A DNA stretch of 64,000 nt from Helicobacter sp. 13S00482-2 (GCF_002272795.1 NZ_MLAT01000005.1:62001-126000), one strand, 5' to 3'. Positions 1 through 7,841 are shown, counted from the first letter of the stretch. Numbers and translations: made by a program. The notes: generated by a model from the sequence alone, not told the origin.

Positions 1-1
1 A

Positions 2-304
2 GGCATCATGAGCCAACTTGGAAAAAATCTAAATAGTGAAAGTTGTTCAAATCTTAGAATAGAGGATATTAATAAAATAAGTTTTACTGAGTGTGAAAAT
101 GGGCAAGATCCTCAAAAAGATAAATGCTTCCCAAAAGATAAGTTCAATGAACTCAAAGAAACAATCTTGCAAGGTGGAAATATTGGCAGTGATGAATTAC
201 TAGGCAATATCATTAAATCAACTCTTCAATTAAAAGAAAAATTAGAAGATCCTGATCCTATTGATCCAAAGGATATTAGAGATACACAAGGAGGGAACAT
301 GTAA
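2..304 (+). CDS. Hypothetical protein, C-terminal part (cut by window edge)
   Basis: The reading frame is open to the left edge of the window and the first ATG (position 8) has no visible ribosome binding site, so this is probably the C-terminal ~100 residues of a longer protein. The visible part is hydrophilic and rich in Asp, Glu, Lys and Asn, has three Cys in its first half, and ends in a Pro/Asp-rich tail (DPDPIDPKD). No signal peptide, membrane segment or known motif is visible. It lies in an accessory-looking stretch just before a secreted protein gene. Function unknown. Confidence 0.45.
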   Translation, partial: GIMSQLGKNLNSESCSNLRIEDINKISFTECENGQDPQKDKCFPKDKFNELKETILQGGNIGSDELLGNIIKSTLQLKEKLEDPDPIDPKDIRDTQGGNM

Positions 305-371
305 AATATATATTATATAGACAAAATTTTTGGTTTCAGTATTTTTTATTCATTTTGCATAAGGAGTTTTT

Positions 372-1247
372 ATGAAAAAATTGTTTCTAGGTTTAATAAT
401 CGGTTTTTTAGGATTGAATGCATCTGATTTTTACAAAATAACAGATGATAATATTTTTAAGTTAAATAATCAAACATTGCATCAAATTAAGGCACTCAAA
501 GATTTCTCTGATGTTAAGAAAGGCGATTTGGGTGGCTATATTGAAAGTGAAAAATGTTTGTCAGATAAAATATGGTTAGAACAAGGTAGTTATATTTTTA
601 ATTGTGGTGATTCTTCTTTTTCCTCTGATGACTCAAGGATTGTGTATTCAAATATCAACCATTCTTCTATTGGAAGTGGAACAATTGTTACTCTTTCAAC
701 TTTGGTAGATTCATCTATTCCAGGTGATGGTGATACCATCATTCAAGGATATATTTTCAAAACAAAATTAGAAAAAGGAAGGCTATATGAGAAAATTGTT
801 ATTTTGAATGGATACATTATTAATCCCCCAAAAGAAGAGCCTAGCACTATTGATTTTGCTAAAAATTTTACAATAAACGATCTTGTTGGAAAGAATATCT
901 GGTATGTTTTTCAAACTAAAAATATTTTCACCAATTCATTAACATATTGCAAAAGTGCTTGTGAGTTATCCTATAAAAAGGATCCATCAGGAAAAATCAA
1001 GGAGATTTCAGGGTATTTTTTAAATGGTTTTGATTTTGATGGTCATTTATTTAATAAATATGAGGTGCAAATAAAAAATGATCTAATTGTTAATATCAAA
1101 TTCTTTTTTCCATTCAATCAAAGTATGAAAAGATTAAAATCAATTTTGGACGAAGAGCATCAGAAAATAGATGATAACACTTGGAAATATGGTCAAAATT
1201 TAAAAATTCAAATTGACAATAAGGGTTTGATTTTTAGTATTAGATGA
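372..1247 (+). CDS. Secreted hypothetical protein with phage-type LGGYIES motif
   Basis: A 291-aa protein with a clear N-terminal signal peptide (MKKLFLGLIIGFLGLNAS) and a good ribosome binding site (AAGGAG) before the ATG. Residues ~38-62 read HQIKALKDFSDVKKGDLGG followed by YIESEKCLS. This matches the entry motif of phage and prophage proteins of the 'RALKDFGDVKKGDLGGFVESEKNLS' type, which normally leads into left-handed beta-helix repeats. Here the repeats are short (about residues 65-125, Ser/Gly/Asp/Ile-rich) and are followed by an unrelated C-terminal region of ~150 residues with KNIWYVFQTKN and a Cys pair. The motif assignment is from memory of the family; export to the periplasm or surface is inferred from the signal peptide. 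The precise role is unknown. Confidence 0.7.
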   Translation: MKKLFLGLIIGFLGLNASDFYKITDDNIFKLNNQTLHQIKALKDFSDVKKGDLGGYIESEKCLSDKIWLEQGSYIFNCGDSSFSSDDSRIVYSNINHSSIGSGTIVTLSTLVDSSIPGDGDTIIQGYIFKTKLEKGRLYEKIVILNGYIINPPKEEPSTIDFAKNFTINDLVGKNIWYVFQTKNIFTNSLTYCKSACELSYKKDPSGKIKEISGYFLNGFDFDGHLFNKYEVQIKNDLIVNIKFFFPFNQSMKRLKSILDEEHQKIDDNTWKYGQNLKIQIDNKGLIFSIR

Positions 1248-1587
1248 TGTCGAACTGTATTATATTTTGCTAGAGAGAATAACTCTTTGGCAAAATTTAA
1301 ATTATTCCTAAACCTATGATTCTTCTCTGGATTTAAGATCACTCTTAACTTTTTTATTGTTTAGCATTATCGTAAAACAATCATAATAAATTGTCTATAT
1401 TTTTATAAATCAACGCAGCAAGATAAAAATGTTACTTTTCTCTACTTACTTTATCTTTTAAAAATATGAATAAAATCTTTATTATTCCTTCGTTAAATAT
1501 CCCAATTCTATGGATTTAAACAGGAAGCAAACAACCATTTACTCTAAAAAAAATTTTTCATTTTCATAAAAAATACCATTTTAAATA

Positions 1588-1618
1588 TTGACTACCCCCC
1601 CCCCCATTAATATATAAT
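1588..1618 (+). promoter_or_regulatory. Candidate phase-variable promoter of the outer-membrane protein gene
   Basis: A -35-like TTGACT (1588-1593) and a -10 TATAAT (1613-1618) are separated by 19 bases that include an uninterrupted run of 11 C (1595-1605). The usual sigma-70 spacer is near 17, so a tract two bases shorter would give optimal spacing and the present length should be weaker. The same architecture, a homopolymer between -35 and -10, controls porA in Neisseria meningitidis. The start codon of the outer-membrane protein follows at 1695. The rest of the gap (1248-1587) shows no gene I can support. Confidence 0.65.
1595..1605 (+). repeat. Poly-C tract, 11 C
   Basis: Eleven consecutive C in otherwise strongly AT-rich noncoding DNA. 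Homopolymeric G/C tracts of this length are the classical slipped-strand contingency loci of Helicobacter and Campylobacter. This one is in a promoter spacer rather than inside a reading frame. Confidence 0.95.
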
Positions 1619-1694
1619 CACACTTTTGGTTCCGTAATAGTTTATTTTAATAGCTATTTTTAACCATTAAAAAATTTCAACAAAAAGGACTCAA

Positions 1695-2531
1695 TTGAAA
1701 AAGGTAATTCTCTCTGTATTGTTTATTACTATATTTTATCAGATAAGCAATGCTCAAGAAGTTGTAAAAGGTAATAAAAAGGATCTTAAAGAAAAAACCT
1801 TAGAGGCGGAAACAAAGGCAAAAGATGATTATTTGGATAAAACTCAGCAAGATGGGATAAAAGTTTTAAAAAGTAACGATAAGGATCAAATTACTGATGA
1901 AAATAAGAATTTGATTAATCAAAATCAAATCTCTAGTCAAAATGTAAAAAAAATGAGGAAAGGAAAATTTTATCCTCCAAATAAAGCTGAGAAAGGAAAA
2001 ATTGTTTTTATGCAAAGGGGGCATACTGGTCTTTTTGTAGGTCCCTTTAAGAGTATTGAGAGCAATGAGGATACAGGTATTGCCTATGGTGCAGAAACTA
2101 CCTACAAACTTGGAATTGGATATTTTGTCACAGATAAGTTTCGTCTAGAAGCTCTTGCTGGTTTAGGTTTATGGGGCATAAAAGGTTCTGGAAGAGCTAC
2201 TGGAGGAGTATCCTTTCCTGTTGAGTTAGTAGGATCTTGGAATCTTAGTGATCGTGAATATTGGAAGAAAAATACAGAGCTTTTTGTTAGCTTAGGTTAT
2301 GATGTAGGTATTGTCGATTTAACAGAACTAGACCCAAGCATTGGTATGAACATAAAAAAAATTACCTTAAATATTGGAGTGACATTTTCAAACAAAACAG
2401 GGATACGAGCTAGTTTTTCTCCTTATAATGCCGTTACTTTTGCAGAAAAATATAAAGGAAGCATATTCTATATGCCACCAAAAACCGTAGATGTAATTTC
2501 TTTTGGCCTTGCTTTTACTTATAGACCATAA
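1695..2531 (+). CDS. Outer-membrane beta-barrel protein, TTG start
   Basis: A 278-aa protein starting at TTG 1695 behind AAAAAGGAC. Residues 1-20 are a signal peptide ending in ISNA/QE. Residues ~21-100 are a Lys/Asp/Glu/Gln-rich periplasmic-type linker. From ~103 the sequence alternates polar and hydrophobic residues with many Gly and aromatics (GHTGLFVGPF, YKLGIGYFVT, LNIGVTFSNK, SFGLAFTYRP), as in an eight- to ten-stranded barrel. The last residues are FTYRP, not exactly the usual terminal Phe/Tyr. No specific ligand or adhesin function can be assigned. Expression is probably phase-variable through the C tract in the promoter spacer 90 bp upstream. Confidence 0.75.
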   Translation: MKKVILSVLFITIFYQISNAQEVVKGNKKDLKEKTLEAETKAKDDYLDKTQQDGIKVLKSNDKDQITDENKNLINQNQISSQNVKKMRKGKFYPPNKAEKGKIVFMQRGHTGLFVGPFKSIESNEDTGIAYGAETTYKLGIGYFVTDKFRLEALAGLGLWGIKGSGRATGGVSFPVELVGSWNLSDREYWKKNTELFVSLGYDVGIVDLTELDPSIGMNIKKITLNIGVTFSNKTGIRASFSPYNAVTFAEKYKGSIFYMPPKTVDVISFGLAFTYRP

Positions 2532-2557
2532 TAAATTTTAATTTAAAAGGAGTTTTT

Positions 2558-2977
2558 ATGATAGAAGCATATAAAAGATTTTTTAGGAATTATGTAAATT
2601 TTGAAGGTCGTGCCAATAGAGCAGAATATTGGTGGGTTGTGCTTTGTAATGTGATTATTTATTTAGTTTGTATATTTCTAGGATTAATGATAGCTGGTTT
2701 TCAGGGTGATGAAATAACTGCCAATCTGGTATTTTCGATGGGTATTGGTATTATATTGATGTGGATTTATGGTTTAGCGACTATTATTCCTAGTATCTCA
2801 CTTACTGTTCGCAGACTTCATGATATTAATTTATCAGGTTGGCTATGCCTACTTGGTTTGATTCCTTATATAGGAGGTTTGATAGTGTTTATAATGACTT
2901 TGATTAAAGGCACAGAAGGGGAAAATAAATATGGAGAGCCTTCTACTTTTGATGCAGAATCAAATATAGCAAACTAG
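2558..2977 (+). CDS. DUF805 family inner-membrane protein
   Basis: A 139-aa protein with the DUF805 (YhaH-like) signature: an N-terminal YVNFEGRANRAEYWW, two or three hydrophobic helices (~25-50, ~60-85), the conserved VRRLHDINLSGW at about 88-99, a further helix (~100-118) and the C-terminal GTEGENKYG. The ribosome binding site AAAAGGAG precedes the ATG by a normal distance, and the gene starts 26 bp after the outer-membrane protein stop, so the two may be co-transcribed. The biochemical function of the family is not established. Confidence 0.9.
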   Translation: MIEAYKRFFRNYVNFEGRANRAEYWWVVLCNVIIYLVCIFLGLMIAGFQGDEITANLVFSMGIGIILMWIYGLATIIPSISLTVRRLHDINLSGWLCLLGLIPYIGGLIVFIMTLIKGTEGENKYGEPSTFDAESNIAN

Positions 2978-2999
2978 AGGCTAGATACTCTTTAATCTA

Positions 3000-3030
3000 A
3001 GAGGGTTTGCAATCCTCTCAGATGGTTTTA
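3000..3030. terminator. Hairpin between convergent DUF805 gene and 23-aa peptide gene
   Basis: AGAGGGTT (3000-3007) pairs with AATCCTCT (3011-3018) around a 3-base loop, giving an 8-bp stem with one G-T pair. It lies after the DUF805 stop codon and beyond the stop of the minus-strand peptide, so it could end transcription from both sides. The T-rich tail is weak (GGTTTTAT on plus). Confidence 0.35.
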
Positions 3031-3032
3031 TC

Positions 3033-3104
3033 TCAATTTAACCTAGTCATTAGCAAAACTAATGCTATAATTACAACCAAGATATATCGGAATATCTTTT
3101 TCAT
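3033..3104 (-). CDS. 23-aa hydrophobic micropeptide, type I toxin-like
   Basis: On the minus strand an ATG at 3104 follows a near-perfect Shine-Dalgarno (AAAGGAGG) and opens a 23-codon frame ending in TGA: a basic start (MKKIFRY), a hydrophobic core (ILVVIIALVLLM) and a short basic tail (TRLN). This is one potential membrane span. The strong ribosome binding site, the -10 box TATAAT at 3174-3179 (minus) and the structured leader argue that it is real. Size and shape resemble membrane-acting type I toxins; in Helicobacter the known family is AapA/IsoA, with which I see no sequence identity. The toxin role is inferred only from form. Confidence 0.5.
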   Translation of the reverse strand: MKKIFRYILVVIIALVLLMTRLN

Positions 3105-3167
3105 AATCTACCTCCTTTTATAGACGTAGATTACTCCAAGTAGGTTGCCACCTCTTGGAGCAACCTC
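3105..3167 (-). promoter_or_regulatory. Structured 5' leader of the 23-aa peptide gene
   Basis: The predicted leader (start near 3167, minus) has two features. First, AATCTAC (plus 3105-3111) and GTAGATT (3126-3132) form a 7-8 bp stem abutting the start codon and taking in the edge of the Shine-Dalgarno, which would hide the translation start. Second, two mutually exclusive hairpins overlap: AGGTTGC/GCAACCT (3142-3148 with 3160-3166) and CTCCAAG/CTTGGAG (3134-3140 with 3154-3160). A plus-strand TATAAT at 3066-3071 could drive an antisense RNA across this leader. Pairings were read directly; function is inferred. Confidence 0.45.
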
Positions 3168-3225
3168 AATAAAATTATAATACACTCGCTAATTACTTTC
3201 TAGAAACCATTTTAATTATAAAATC

Positions 3226-3447
3226 GTGGTAGGCATCAATGCAATGATCAATGGCAGAAGAACAGCTAAATCAATGAGTGCATTTGGAGGAGGATTTGAA
3301 GGTGTTGGTGGCATAAATTTAGGTTTTGAAATGACAAATCTCGACTGTTTCCAGATAGCAAATGCCTATATTTGTACTATTGATCACATAAGAATTTGTT
3401 TTATGAAGTCTTTAATACACTCAATTCATCTTGAGGGGATATATTAA
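3226..3447 (+). pseudogene. Possible gene remnant (Gly-rich fragment)
   Basis: A 73-codon open stretch beginning at GTG 3226 with no ribosome binding site. Residues 1-40 look like real protein: GINAMINGRRTAKSMSAFGG followed by GFEGVGGINLGFE, a Gly-rich alternating pattern reminiscent of a beta-barrel strand pair. The remainder (Cys/Ile/His-rich) looks like out-of-frame translation. I read it as a decayed fragment, possibly of an outer-membrane protein, and not as a functional gene. Confidence 0.2.
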
Positions 3448-3523
3448 TGGTTGTAAAAATGGTTATAAAAGATATATTTTTTCATAATGATTTCTAGTAA
3501 AATAGGAGTTTTATAATCTTAAA

Positions 3524-3544
3524 CGAACCCCCACAGCTCCACCA
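3524..3544 (+). other. Sequence like the 3' end of tmRNA (possible attachment site)
   Basis: Plus-strand bases 3524-3544 (CGAACCCCCACAGCTCCACCA) closely resemble the T-arm and acceptor end of ssrA, whose 3' terminus AGCTCCACCA is nearly universal in bacteria and is a common integration site for genomic islands. No tmRNA body, tag reading frame or 5' end is present upstream, so if this is ssrA-derived it is the displaced end left by an integrated element. It separates the accessory genes on the left from core genes on the right. The relationship to ssrA is from memory; it could be chance. Confidence 0.35.
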
Positions 3545-3570
3545 TCGTATTTTCCGCACTTTTCTTAAAC

Positions 3571-3680
3571 TTTCATTTTATTTCATTTTAACTCCCAAAG
3601 TTTCCTGAATACGAGATTTGTTTGATATAATCATTTTCAATTGAACTCCTAAAATTTCATTTTATTTCATTTAATTTCAT
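3571..3680 (+). repeat. Tandem and direct TTTCATTTTA repeats
   Basis: TTTCATTTTA occurs twice in tandem at 3571-3590 and a near copy of the block recurs at 3655-3680. Both are next to similar words (AACTCCCAAAGTTTC and AACTCCTAAAATTTC). Just downstream GGGGACAG is repeated at 3689-3696 and 3700-3707. There is no gene in 3448-3836. Short repeats beside a putative tmRNA-end site could be arm-type binding sites of a lost integrase, but this is only a suggestion. Confidence 0.45.
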
Positions 3681-3748
3681 TAAAAAAAGGGGACAGATTG
3701 GGGACAGAAAAAAATACAAGTAGCTCAAAATATCAATGTATATAAAAA

Positions 3749-3795
3749 TGGATACAAAAATTGCTATAATCTCATGACCTCTTGTTTTGTATCCA
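3749..3795 (+). promoter_or_regulatory. 11-bp inverted repeat enclosing a -10 box
   Basis: TGGATACAAAA (3749-3759) and TTTTGTATCCA (3785-3795) are perfect inverted arms around 25 bases that contain TATAAT (3765-3770). A T-run follows (about 3797-3803). It could be an operator flanking the promoter of the small gene at 3843, or a terminator-like hairpin with a long loop. The repeat is certain; the role is not. Confidence 0.4.
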
Positions 3796-3842
3796 CTTTT
3801 TTTAATATTTGGATCTAAGTTTGTATTTTAAGGTTATTGATT

Positions 3843-4037
3843 ATGGTGTGTAAATTTTGTCCCAAGATCAAAAGATTTGATATTTTTTTTATTATTATTG
3901 TTTGCTTGGCAGTTTATGGGGTGGATAAATATCAGAGCTATAAAAAAGAAAAAGAGCATATCAGGGAGTTTGAAAAACTTCAAAAAGACTGCCTTTTTGG
4001 CGACAATAAAGCTTGCAAAAAGGTATATGGAAAATGA
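3843..4037 (+). CDS. Small membrane-anchored hypothetical protein
   Basis: A 64-aa protein from ATG 3843 (AAGG nine bases upstream; an in-frame TTG at 3837 is too close to it). A Cys pair (MVCKFCPK) is followed by a single hydrophobic span (IFFIIIVCLAVYGV, ~15-28), a Lys/Glu-rich helix (~32-47) and a C-terminal CLFGDNKACKK, which has the Cys spacing of half a Sel1-like repeat. The family is not recognised. It converges on manB, 28 bp away. Confidence 0.5.
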   Translation: MVCKFCPKIKRFDIFFIIIVCLAVYGVDKYQSYKKEKEHIREFEKLQKDCLFGDNKACKKVYGK

Positions 4038-4065
4038 TACTAATCTAGATTTTTCAGAGTAAGAA

Positions 4066-5457
4066 TTATTTTTTTATTTTCTCTATCAATCCTAGTAGGC
4101 AATTTTTGTATTTACCCATATTTTCTTTATTTTTTGCTTCAAATCTAGTCACCAAAACAGGTGTTGTATTGCTTGCACGAACAAGTCCCCAACCGTCTTC
4201 AAAAATGACTCTAATACCATCGATGCAAATCATATCAATTATTTTTGGGAATTCAGATGGAGGGTTTTTTAGTATTTCCTGGAGTCTTTCTATGATGGTG
4301 AATTTTTCATCTTCTGTTGTGATGATTTTTTCTTCAGGTGTGGAATAAACCTCAGGGAGGGATTCAATCAACATTTCAATATCCTCTGGAGTATAGTCCA
4401 AGAACAATTCTAATGCTCTGAGCCCAGCATAAATAGCATCATCAAAACCAAAATAGCGATCGTTAAAAAATAAATGCCCACTCATTTCTGCTGCCAAATG
4501 AGCATCAAGCTCTTTTAGCTTTACTTTTAGATTGCTATGGCCCGTTTTATACATCACGCTTTGACCAATTTTATTGATTTCATCATACATTATTTGAGAA
4601 CATTTGACTTCGCCTATAATAACAGGCTTTGTGCCATCTTTTCCTATTTGTTTTGCGAATAAAATAGCGAGTTCATCGCCTTTATAAGAATGATTAGTGC
4701 TCAAAAGTGCTATTCTATCAGCGTCTCCATCAAATGCAAGTCCTATTTTAATATTGTTTTTTGACATATGATTTTTGATGTCTATGAGGTTTTTTTCTTC
4801 ACTTGGATCTGGATGGTGAGCAGGAAAATTTCCATCAGGTTGTGCAAACAAGCTATGATGTTTTATGTTTAGAGCATTTAAAATATCCTCCATCCCTACT
4901 GCCCCCACTCCATTTCCATAATCAAGTGCAATTTTATAAGGAAAGTTTTTTAATGATTTGAAATGATCAATCAGATAGTTTTTATAAGCACTCAGTGCAT
5001 CTATAGAAATAATTTTTCTCGCACTAGATACAATGGGGACAGATAATTTTTCAAGTTCTTTGCCTAATTCCCTGATTGCTGAGCCATAGAAAGGTTTTTT
5101 GTCAAGTGTGATTTTAAATCCATTGTATTGTGGAGGATTATGAGATCCTGTGATCATAATAGAATTCGCACTTGATATAGAGTCAATGGTGTTATAAGTT
5201 GCAAAATAAGCTACAGGAGTAGGGACAAGCCCTATGAAATAAACTTCTATACCGCTTGCACAAAGCCCATCTTTTAGCCACTCATAGAGCTTGAGCGAAT
5301 GCACTCTTGCGTCATGCCCTATGATAACATTTCTCTCCCCATTAGATTGGATTTTTTGGCCTAATAAATATCCTATTTTAAAAGTAACTTGTTGTGTTAG
5401 ATTTTCATTAAAAATGCCTCGAATGTCATATTCTCTGAAAATGCTGTTATCAATCAT
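4066..5457 (-). CDS. manB: Phosphomannomutase / phosphoglucomutase
   Basis: A 463-aa alpha-D-phosphohexomutase that interconverts hexose 1- and 6-phosphates for surface polysaccharide precursors in the cytosol. The N-terminus FREYDIRGIF, the phosphoserine loop ITGSHNPPQYNGFK (~101-115), the metal-binding DGDADR (~243-248) and a C-terminal sugar-phosphate loop (VRASNTTPVLVTRFEA) are all visible, and length is normal for bacterial AlgC/ManB. It follows pflA by 11 bp on the same strand, an order I recall from H. pylori (HP1274-HP1275). Whether Man or Glc phosphates are preferred cannot be read from sequence. Confidence 0.93.
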   Translation of the reverse strand: MIDNSIFREYDIRGIFNENLTQQVTFKIGYLLGQKIQSNGERNVIIGHDARVHSLKLYEWLKDGLCASGIEVYFIGLVPTPVAYFATYNTIDSISSANSIMITGSHNPPQYNGFKITLDKKPFYGSAIRELGKELEKLSVPIVSSARKIISIDALSAYKNYLIDHFKSLKNFPYKIALDYGNGVGAVGMEDILNALNIKHHSLFAQPDGNFPAHHPDPSEEKNLIDIKNHMSKNNIKIGLAFDGDADRIALLSTNHSYKGDELAILFAKQIGKDGTKPVIIGEVKCSQIMYDEINKIGQSVMYKTGHSNLKVKLKELDAHLAAEMSGHLFFNDRYFGFDDAIYAGLRALELFLDYTPEDIEMLIESLPEVYSTPEEKIITTEDEKFTIIERLQEILKNPPSEFPKIIDMICIDGIRVIFEDGWGLVRASNTTPVLVTRFEAKNKENMGKYKNCLLGLIEKIKK

Positions 5458-5468
5458 ATCTTAATCCT

Positions 5469-7823
5469 TTATTGTTCTTTTAATAGTTCTAGACCTTGTG
5501 AGCAGAGTTTTTTCCACGCACTTTGAGTTTTTATAGTGGTGCATTCTTCAAAAGATTCTTTTGCTTTTTGGGGAAGTTTTTGGAGATTTTCTACCGATCC
5601 TTTTGTGTAGAGTGCTTTTTGTTTTTGTTCGCTATCTAAATCTTTTTTCAAAATCATATCGATATGCGAAATTGCCTCTTCAAAGTTTTTTGTTTGCACT
5701 AGCGAATTAATCAGTTCAAACTCTACCCAAGGAGTATATTCATAGATTTTGTATTTATCTTGCAAGGCGATCAAATTTTTGGCATAGATTTGAATGGTTG
5801 TATTGTTTTTATTTTGAATTTCCCATTCCAAAAGTTTGGCATAGACTTTCATCATCCTTTTATCGTCTTTAAACCATTCATCAAGTTTGGCATAGATTTT
5901 TATTGCCTCATCTTTATTGTTTAGATTTGCAAGATCTGAAAATAAAATAAATGCCACATCATAGAATGAAGTCTCTTTGGTGGATTGTGCCAAAGTGAGT
6001 GCATCTGTCGAACTCAAGATTGAAGATTTATAATCTCCCAATGCTTGCAGGTTCTTTGCATCACGATAAAGCCAAGCTAACTTTTCATTGATAGTTTTAG
6101 CTTTTTTGACTTCTCCTTTTGAGATGATGGAGGCATTTTCATTTAATGAAGCCTGATACAGACAATCAAATGCTTTTAATTTTTCATCTTCATCAAGATC
6201 GTAATCAGAGATCTGCAGAAGATAAATATTGGCACTTTTGCAGTCATTTTTGTGTAAGTATTCTTTGATTAGATTATTGATTGCTTGTTTAAGAATAGGA
6301 GAATCTTCACCAATTTTAGCACGTATTTCCAATACTTTGAGATATTGTTTTTCATCAAGAAATAACTGAGCTTTGAATTCGGTGGCTTTTTTACTTTGTT
6401 TTGTGTTGGGATATTTCTGAATGATATAATCATAGCGTTTTAGTTTTTCTTCATTGCTTCCACTAACATTAAATAAAATCTCATCATCACGTTTTTGAAC
6501 AGACTTTACTTTTTCATTTGAATAGTATCTTTTTATATAATCAAGGTTTGCTTGATGTGCTTTATCAAAATCTCCTGCTTTTTGATAAAGCATTCCAAGA
6601 TCATAACTAATATCTTCTTTTAGTGAATCATCAATGCTTGTCTCAATCAGATATTGAGAAATTTTTGCTGCTAGTGCGTACATTTTATATTTTTCAAAAT
6701 ATTGAATATTTTTATAATTCTTTTTTGCATTATCATTGAAAAATTGAGGATAAGCATTTAAGATTTTATTCACAAGTTCAACTGCATTGGAAGTATTTCC
6801 TTTTTCGACCTCGTATTTTGCCCAATTCATAGCTATGATACTTGCACTTTCTAAATCTTTTGCCTGAGTGTAGGCTTGTTGATAATAAATATTCGCTAAT
6901 CCAAGATGACCATTATTAGTAGCCTCAATCGCTAACCTCATTTTTGAGAGTGGCCCATATTTACTTTCTGGATACTCCTCAATAATCCGATCGTAGTAAT
7001 GTTTTGCTTCGGAATGATAGCGAATTTCATCATAAGCTTTTGCCAACATATATAAAACCTGAGGTACTGCTGAGTCACTTGAATATTGCCTGATCCAGCT
7101 TAGGGAACTTTCAATGATCGTTTCTTGCTGCTTTTCATCCATTTCTGATAGGGCAATGATTTGATACATATAAAGATCTTTTTTAAATATCGTATCAGGA
7201 TAATTCTTTAATGTGTTGCCAATAATAGTGAGTGCTTTGTAGTACTTTCTATCTTTGATAAGTGATTTTGCCTTTAAATAAGCTTCAAAATCTTCTCCTT
7301 CCATATATTTGAGTGGATTATTATCAATATCCAATTCTGTTATATAAGGAGTTTGTGCATCTTCAATTAAAATTGGAAAATTTAATCCATTAGGTGTTTC
7401 CTCAGATAAGAAAGGAATCTTTTTTTCATAGCCCACAATTTGCCAAATCTTTGAGATAGGTGATCTTTCTCTAAAAATAAGAGTATTTTCTTTCAGTTTT
7501 TCAGGGATAGCAAATAGACGCACTTTTTTCTTTGGTTTTATAAAGAGGTGAAATTTTCCATCAATCATCTCGTAATAAAAGTCAAAAAATATGGTTTTTG
7601 TAGGCGTGAAACCTTCTTTTGGGATTGCATCAATCACGCACTCTATGGATATATTTTCTCCATTGTGAGTGGATTTTTGGACACAAGGAAAAGGTTTGTC
7701 GTTTTTGATGTTAAGCACGGCAAATTTTTCTGAATTTTCCCTGCCATAATTGATAATTATCTCAAAGGAAAATAAAATATTTGAGACAATTATCGTAAAA
7801 AAGAGTATTCTAAAAAGATGCAA
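5469..7823 (-). CDS. pflA: Flagellar motor protein PflA (TPR-rich), TTG start
   Basis: A 784-aa periplasmic protein needed for torque in Campylobacterota flagella, where PflA forms part of the motor disk scaffold. An N-terminal hydrophobic signal (LFRILFFTIIVSNILFSFEI), a beta-rich N-terminal domain (~20-150) and then helical tetratricopeptide-like repeats to the end are visible. The best start is TTG at 7823, preceded by GGAG at the right distance; the nearby ATG at 7826-7824 is out of frame. Identification rests on length, architecture and placement between manB and nuoN, as in H. pylori. Confidence 0.85.
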   Translation of the reverse strand: MHLFRILFFTIIVSNILFSFEIIINYGRENSEKFAVLNIKNDKPFPCVQKSTHNGENISIECVIDAIPKEGFTPTKTIFFDFYYEMIDGKFHLFIKPKKKVRLFAIPEKLKENTLIFRERSPISKIWQIVGYEKKIPFLSEETPNGLNFPILIEDAQTPYITELDIDNNPLKYMEGEDFEAYLKAKSLIKDRKYYKALTIIGNTLKNYPDTIFKKDLYMYQIIALSEMDEKQQETIIESSLSWIRQYSSDSAVPQVLYMLAKAYDEIRYHSEAKHYYDRIIEEYPESKYGPLSKMRLAIEATNNGHLGLANIYYQQAYTQAKDLESASIIAMNWAKYEVEKGNTSNAVELVNKILNAYPQFFNDNAKKNYKNIQYFEKYKMYALAAKISQYLIETSIDDSLKEDISYDLGMLYQKAGDFDKAHQANLDYIKRYYSNEKVKSVQKRDDEILFNVSGSNEEKLKRYDYIIQKYPNTKQSKKATEFKAQLFLDEKQYLKVLEIRAKIGEDSPILKQAINNLIKEYLHKNDCKSANIYLLQISDYDLDEDEKLKAFDCLYQASLNENASIISKGEVKKAKTINEKLAWLYRDAKNLQALGDYKSSILSSTDALTLAQSTKETSFYDVAFILFSDLANLNNKDEAIKIYAKLDEWFKDDKRMMKVYAKLLEWEIQNKNNTTIQIYAKNLIALQDKYKIYEYTPWVEFELINSLVQTKNFEEAISHIDMILKKDLDSEQKQKALYTKGSVENLQKLPQKAKESFEECTTIKTQSAWKKLCSQGLELLKEQ

Positions 7824-7841
7824 TCATATCTCCAAAGATAA

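Noticed and set aside
1595-1605. Poly-C tract as a translational on/off switch
   Set aside because: It lies upstream of the start codon at 1695 with no reading frame running through it; a promoter-spacer role fits better.
3160-3544. Complete tmRNA gene (ssrA) ending at 3544
   Set aside because: Only the 3' end matches; no GGGG-type 5' acceptor half, no tag peptide frame and no pseudoknot-like region upstream.
3571-3707. CRISPR-like repeats
   Set aside because: Repeats are only 8-10 bases, AT-rich, irregularly spaced, and no cas genes are in the window.
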